A program made the position numbers and the translations under genes. A model generated the notes under the pieces. That model had not been told where the DNA came from. It saw only the letters and a list, made by a program, of their open reading frames with translations, and did not search any database. This document shows, piece after piece, positions 62,468 through 64,000 of a stretch of DNA of 64,000 nt (within the stretch, counting starts at the first letter, position 1; the number at the start of each line of letters is the position of its first letter). This DNA is from Methylobacterium pseudosasicola (GTDB lineage Bacteria > Pseudomonadota > Alphaproteobacteria > Rhizobiales > Beijerinckiaceae): positions 62,001 through 126,000 of the forward strand of contig NZ_FOTK01000013.1 in NCBI RefSeq assembly GCF_900114535.1, written 5' to 3'.

Positions 62468-63664
62468 ATGAACATCCATGAATACCAGGCCAAGGCCGTG
62501 CTGAAGGAGTTCGGCCTGCCGATCTCCCGCGGCGTGGCGATCTTCGATCCGTCGGAGGCTGAGGCCGCCGCCAAGGAGCTCGGCGGCCCGGTCTGGGTCG
62601 TGAAGAGCCAGATCCACGCGGGCGGCCGCGGCAAGGGTACCTTCAAGGGCGCCCCCGAGGGCGCGAAGGGCGGGGTGCGGGTCACCAAGTCCATCGACGA
62701 GGTGAAGCAGTATGCCGGCGAGATGCTCGGCCAGACCCTGGTGACGATCCAGACCGGTCCGGCCGGCAAGCAGGTCAACCGCCTCTACATCGAGGAAGGC
62801 GCCCAGATCGCCGAGGAATTCTACCTCTCGATGCTGGTCGATCGCGCCACCGGCGGCGTCGCCTTCGTGGTCTCCACCGAGGGCGGCATGGATATCGAGG
62901 CGGTCGCCCACGACACGCCCGAGAAGATCCACACGATCCCGGTCGATCCGGCCACCGGCGTGATGCCCCACCACGGCCGCGCGGTCGCCAAGGCCCTCGG
63001 CCTCACCGGCGCCCAGGCCAAGGAAGCGGCCTCGCTCACCGAGAAGCTCTACACGGCGTTCGTGTCCAAGGACATGAGCATGCTGGAGATCAACCCGCTG
63101 GTGCTCACCGGCGACGGCCATCTCAAGTGCCTCGACGCCAAGATCTCGTTCGATTCGAACGCGCTCTACAAGCACGCCGACATCGTCGCGCTGCGGGACG
63201 AGACCGAGGAGGACGCCAAGGAGATCGAGGCGTCCAAGTACGACCTCGCGTACATCGCGCTGGACGGCACGATCGGCTGCATGGTCAACGGCGCCGGGCT
63301 GGCCATGGCGACGCTCGACATCATCAAGCTCTACGGCGAGAGCCCGGCCAACTTCCTGGATGTCGGCGGCGGCGCCTCCGAAGAGAAGGTCACGGCGGCG
63401 TTCAAGATCATCACCGCCGATCCGCAGGTGAAGGGGATCCTCGTCAACATCTTCGGCGGGATCATGAAGTGCGACGTCATCGCCCGCGGCGTCATCGCAG
63501 CCGTCAAGGCGGTGGGCCTGCAGGTGCCCCTGGTGGTTCGCCTCGAAGGCACCAACGTCGAAGAGGGCAAGGACATCATCCGAGGCTCCGGCCTCAACGT
63601 GATCCCGGCGGACGACCTCGACGACGCCGCCCAGAAGATCGTCGCCGCCGTGAAGGGAGCCTGA
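62468..63664 (+). CDS. sucC: Succinyl-CoA synthetase beta subunit (ADP-forming)
   Basis: ATP-grasp subunit of succinyl-CoA synthetase, which couples succinyl-CoA to succinate with nucleotide phosphorylation. The 398 aa start [20 protein letters not shown] and contain [73 protein letters not shown] and [19 protein letters not shown] lies a few nt before the ATG. It is 2 nt from sucD, whose product is its partner. The close malate-CoA ligase MtkA is an alternative in methylotrophs, but mtkA normally sits with serine-cycle genes. Confidence 0.93.
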   Translation: MNIHEYQAKAVLKEFGLPISRGVAIFDPSEAEAAAKELGGPVWVVKSQIHAGGRGKGTFKGAPEGAKGGVRVTKSIDEVKQYAGEMLGQTLVTIQTGPAGKQVNRLYIEEGAQIAEEFYLSMLVDRATGGVAFVVSTEGGMDIEAVAHDTPEKIHTIPVDPATGVMPHHGRAVAKALGLTGAQAKEAASLTEKLYTAFVSKDMSMLEINPLVLTGDGHLKCLDAKISFDSNALYKHADIVALRDETEEDAKEIEASKYDLAYIALDGTIGCMVNGAGLAMATLDIIKLYGESPANFLDVGGGASEEKVTAAFKIITADPQVKGILVNIFGGIMKCDVIARGVIAAVKAVGLQVPLVVRLEGTNVEEGKDIIRGSGLNVIPADDLDDAAQKIVAAVKGA

Positions 63665-63666
63665 TC

Positions 63667-64000
<334 letters not shown>

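Noticed and set aside
62468..63664. Reading sucC as malate-CoA ligase beta subunit (mtkA)
   Set aside because: Position directly after mdh and next to sucD is the TCA arrangement; mtkAB normally cluster with serine-cycle genes. A phylogeny would settle it.

Overview
The window reads as a chromosomal segment of a GC-rich (about 70% by eye) alphaproteobacterium of the Rhizobiales, most like Methylobacterium/Methylorubrum. Pointers are the gene order, the CtrA-type boxes (TTAA-N7-TTAA), the alphaproteobacterial RNase P RNA, an mdh-sucC-sucD cluster, and the dense palindromic intergenic repeats. The genus is inferred; no marker here proves it.

Layout. 1-84 is the end of an unidentified gene. 134-534 is rnpB. 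952-22444 is a large division and cell wall (dcw) cluster, all on the + strand: rsmH, ftsL, ftsI, murE, murF, mraY, murD, ftsW, murG, murC, murB, ddl, ftsQ, ftsA, ftsZ. It is interrupted by a reverse-strand soluble PAS-PAS chemoreceptor-like gene between murD and ftsW, a DUF559 nuclease-like gene between murC and murB, and three palindromic repeat elements. lpxC, bamD and recN follow (22884-26759). A NepR-like small protein with two near-consensus CtrA sites comes next.

27482-33467 is the phosphate regulon: a three-repeat Pho box, pstSCAB, phoU and phoB, with no phoR. 33481-40095 is mostly on the - strand: a DsbD/ScsB-like reductase, an AT-richer patch with a HEPN-like two-gene unit, an M24 aminopeptidase, an Rmf/CrpP-like small protein and prmA. 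40404-44651 holds a 47-aa membrane peptide behind a perfect CtrA box, then modA and modB, a reverse-strand GST, and modC. 44780-46872 encodes a TadE/TadG-like pair without the rest of a Tad system. Next are a CtrA-box-linked PAS protein, a 35-aa membrane peptide, an alpha/beta hydrolase, an AraC regulator, and a DUF1348-TetR pair behind a perfect 20-bp palindrome. An M20 amidohydrolase and a FemAB-like protein overlap by 4 nt.

53526-57578 is the least explained part: a conserved-looking orphan protein, a two-gene unit of an orphan ParA/MinD-type ATPase and a one-helix membrane protein, about 1 kb of non-coding DNA with an AT-rich half (a Fur-like site and two inverted repeats), and a polytopic membrane protein whose predicted mature N-terminus is His (HVKWF). 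The window ends with marC, a methyltransferase, gloB, a TetR-like gene without a convincing start, then mdh, sucC and a truncated sucD.

The best candidates for something undescribed are the ATPase/membrane pair (54196-55466), the HEPN-like pair (35880-36579), the HVKWF membrane protein with its long regulatory leader, and the small genes tied to CtrA boxes.
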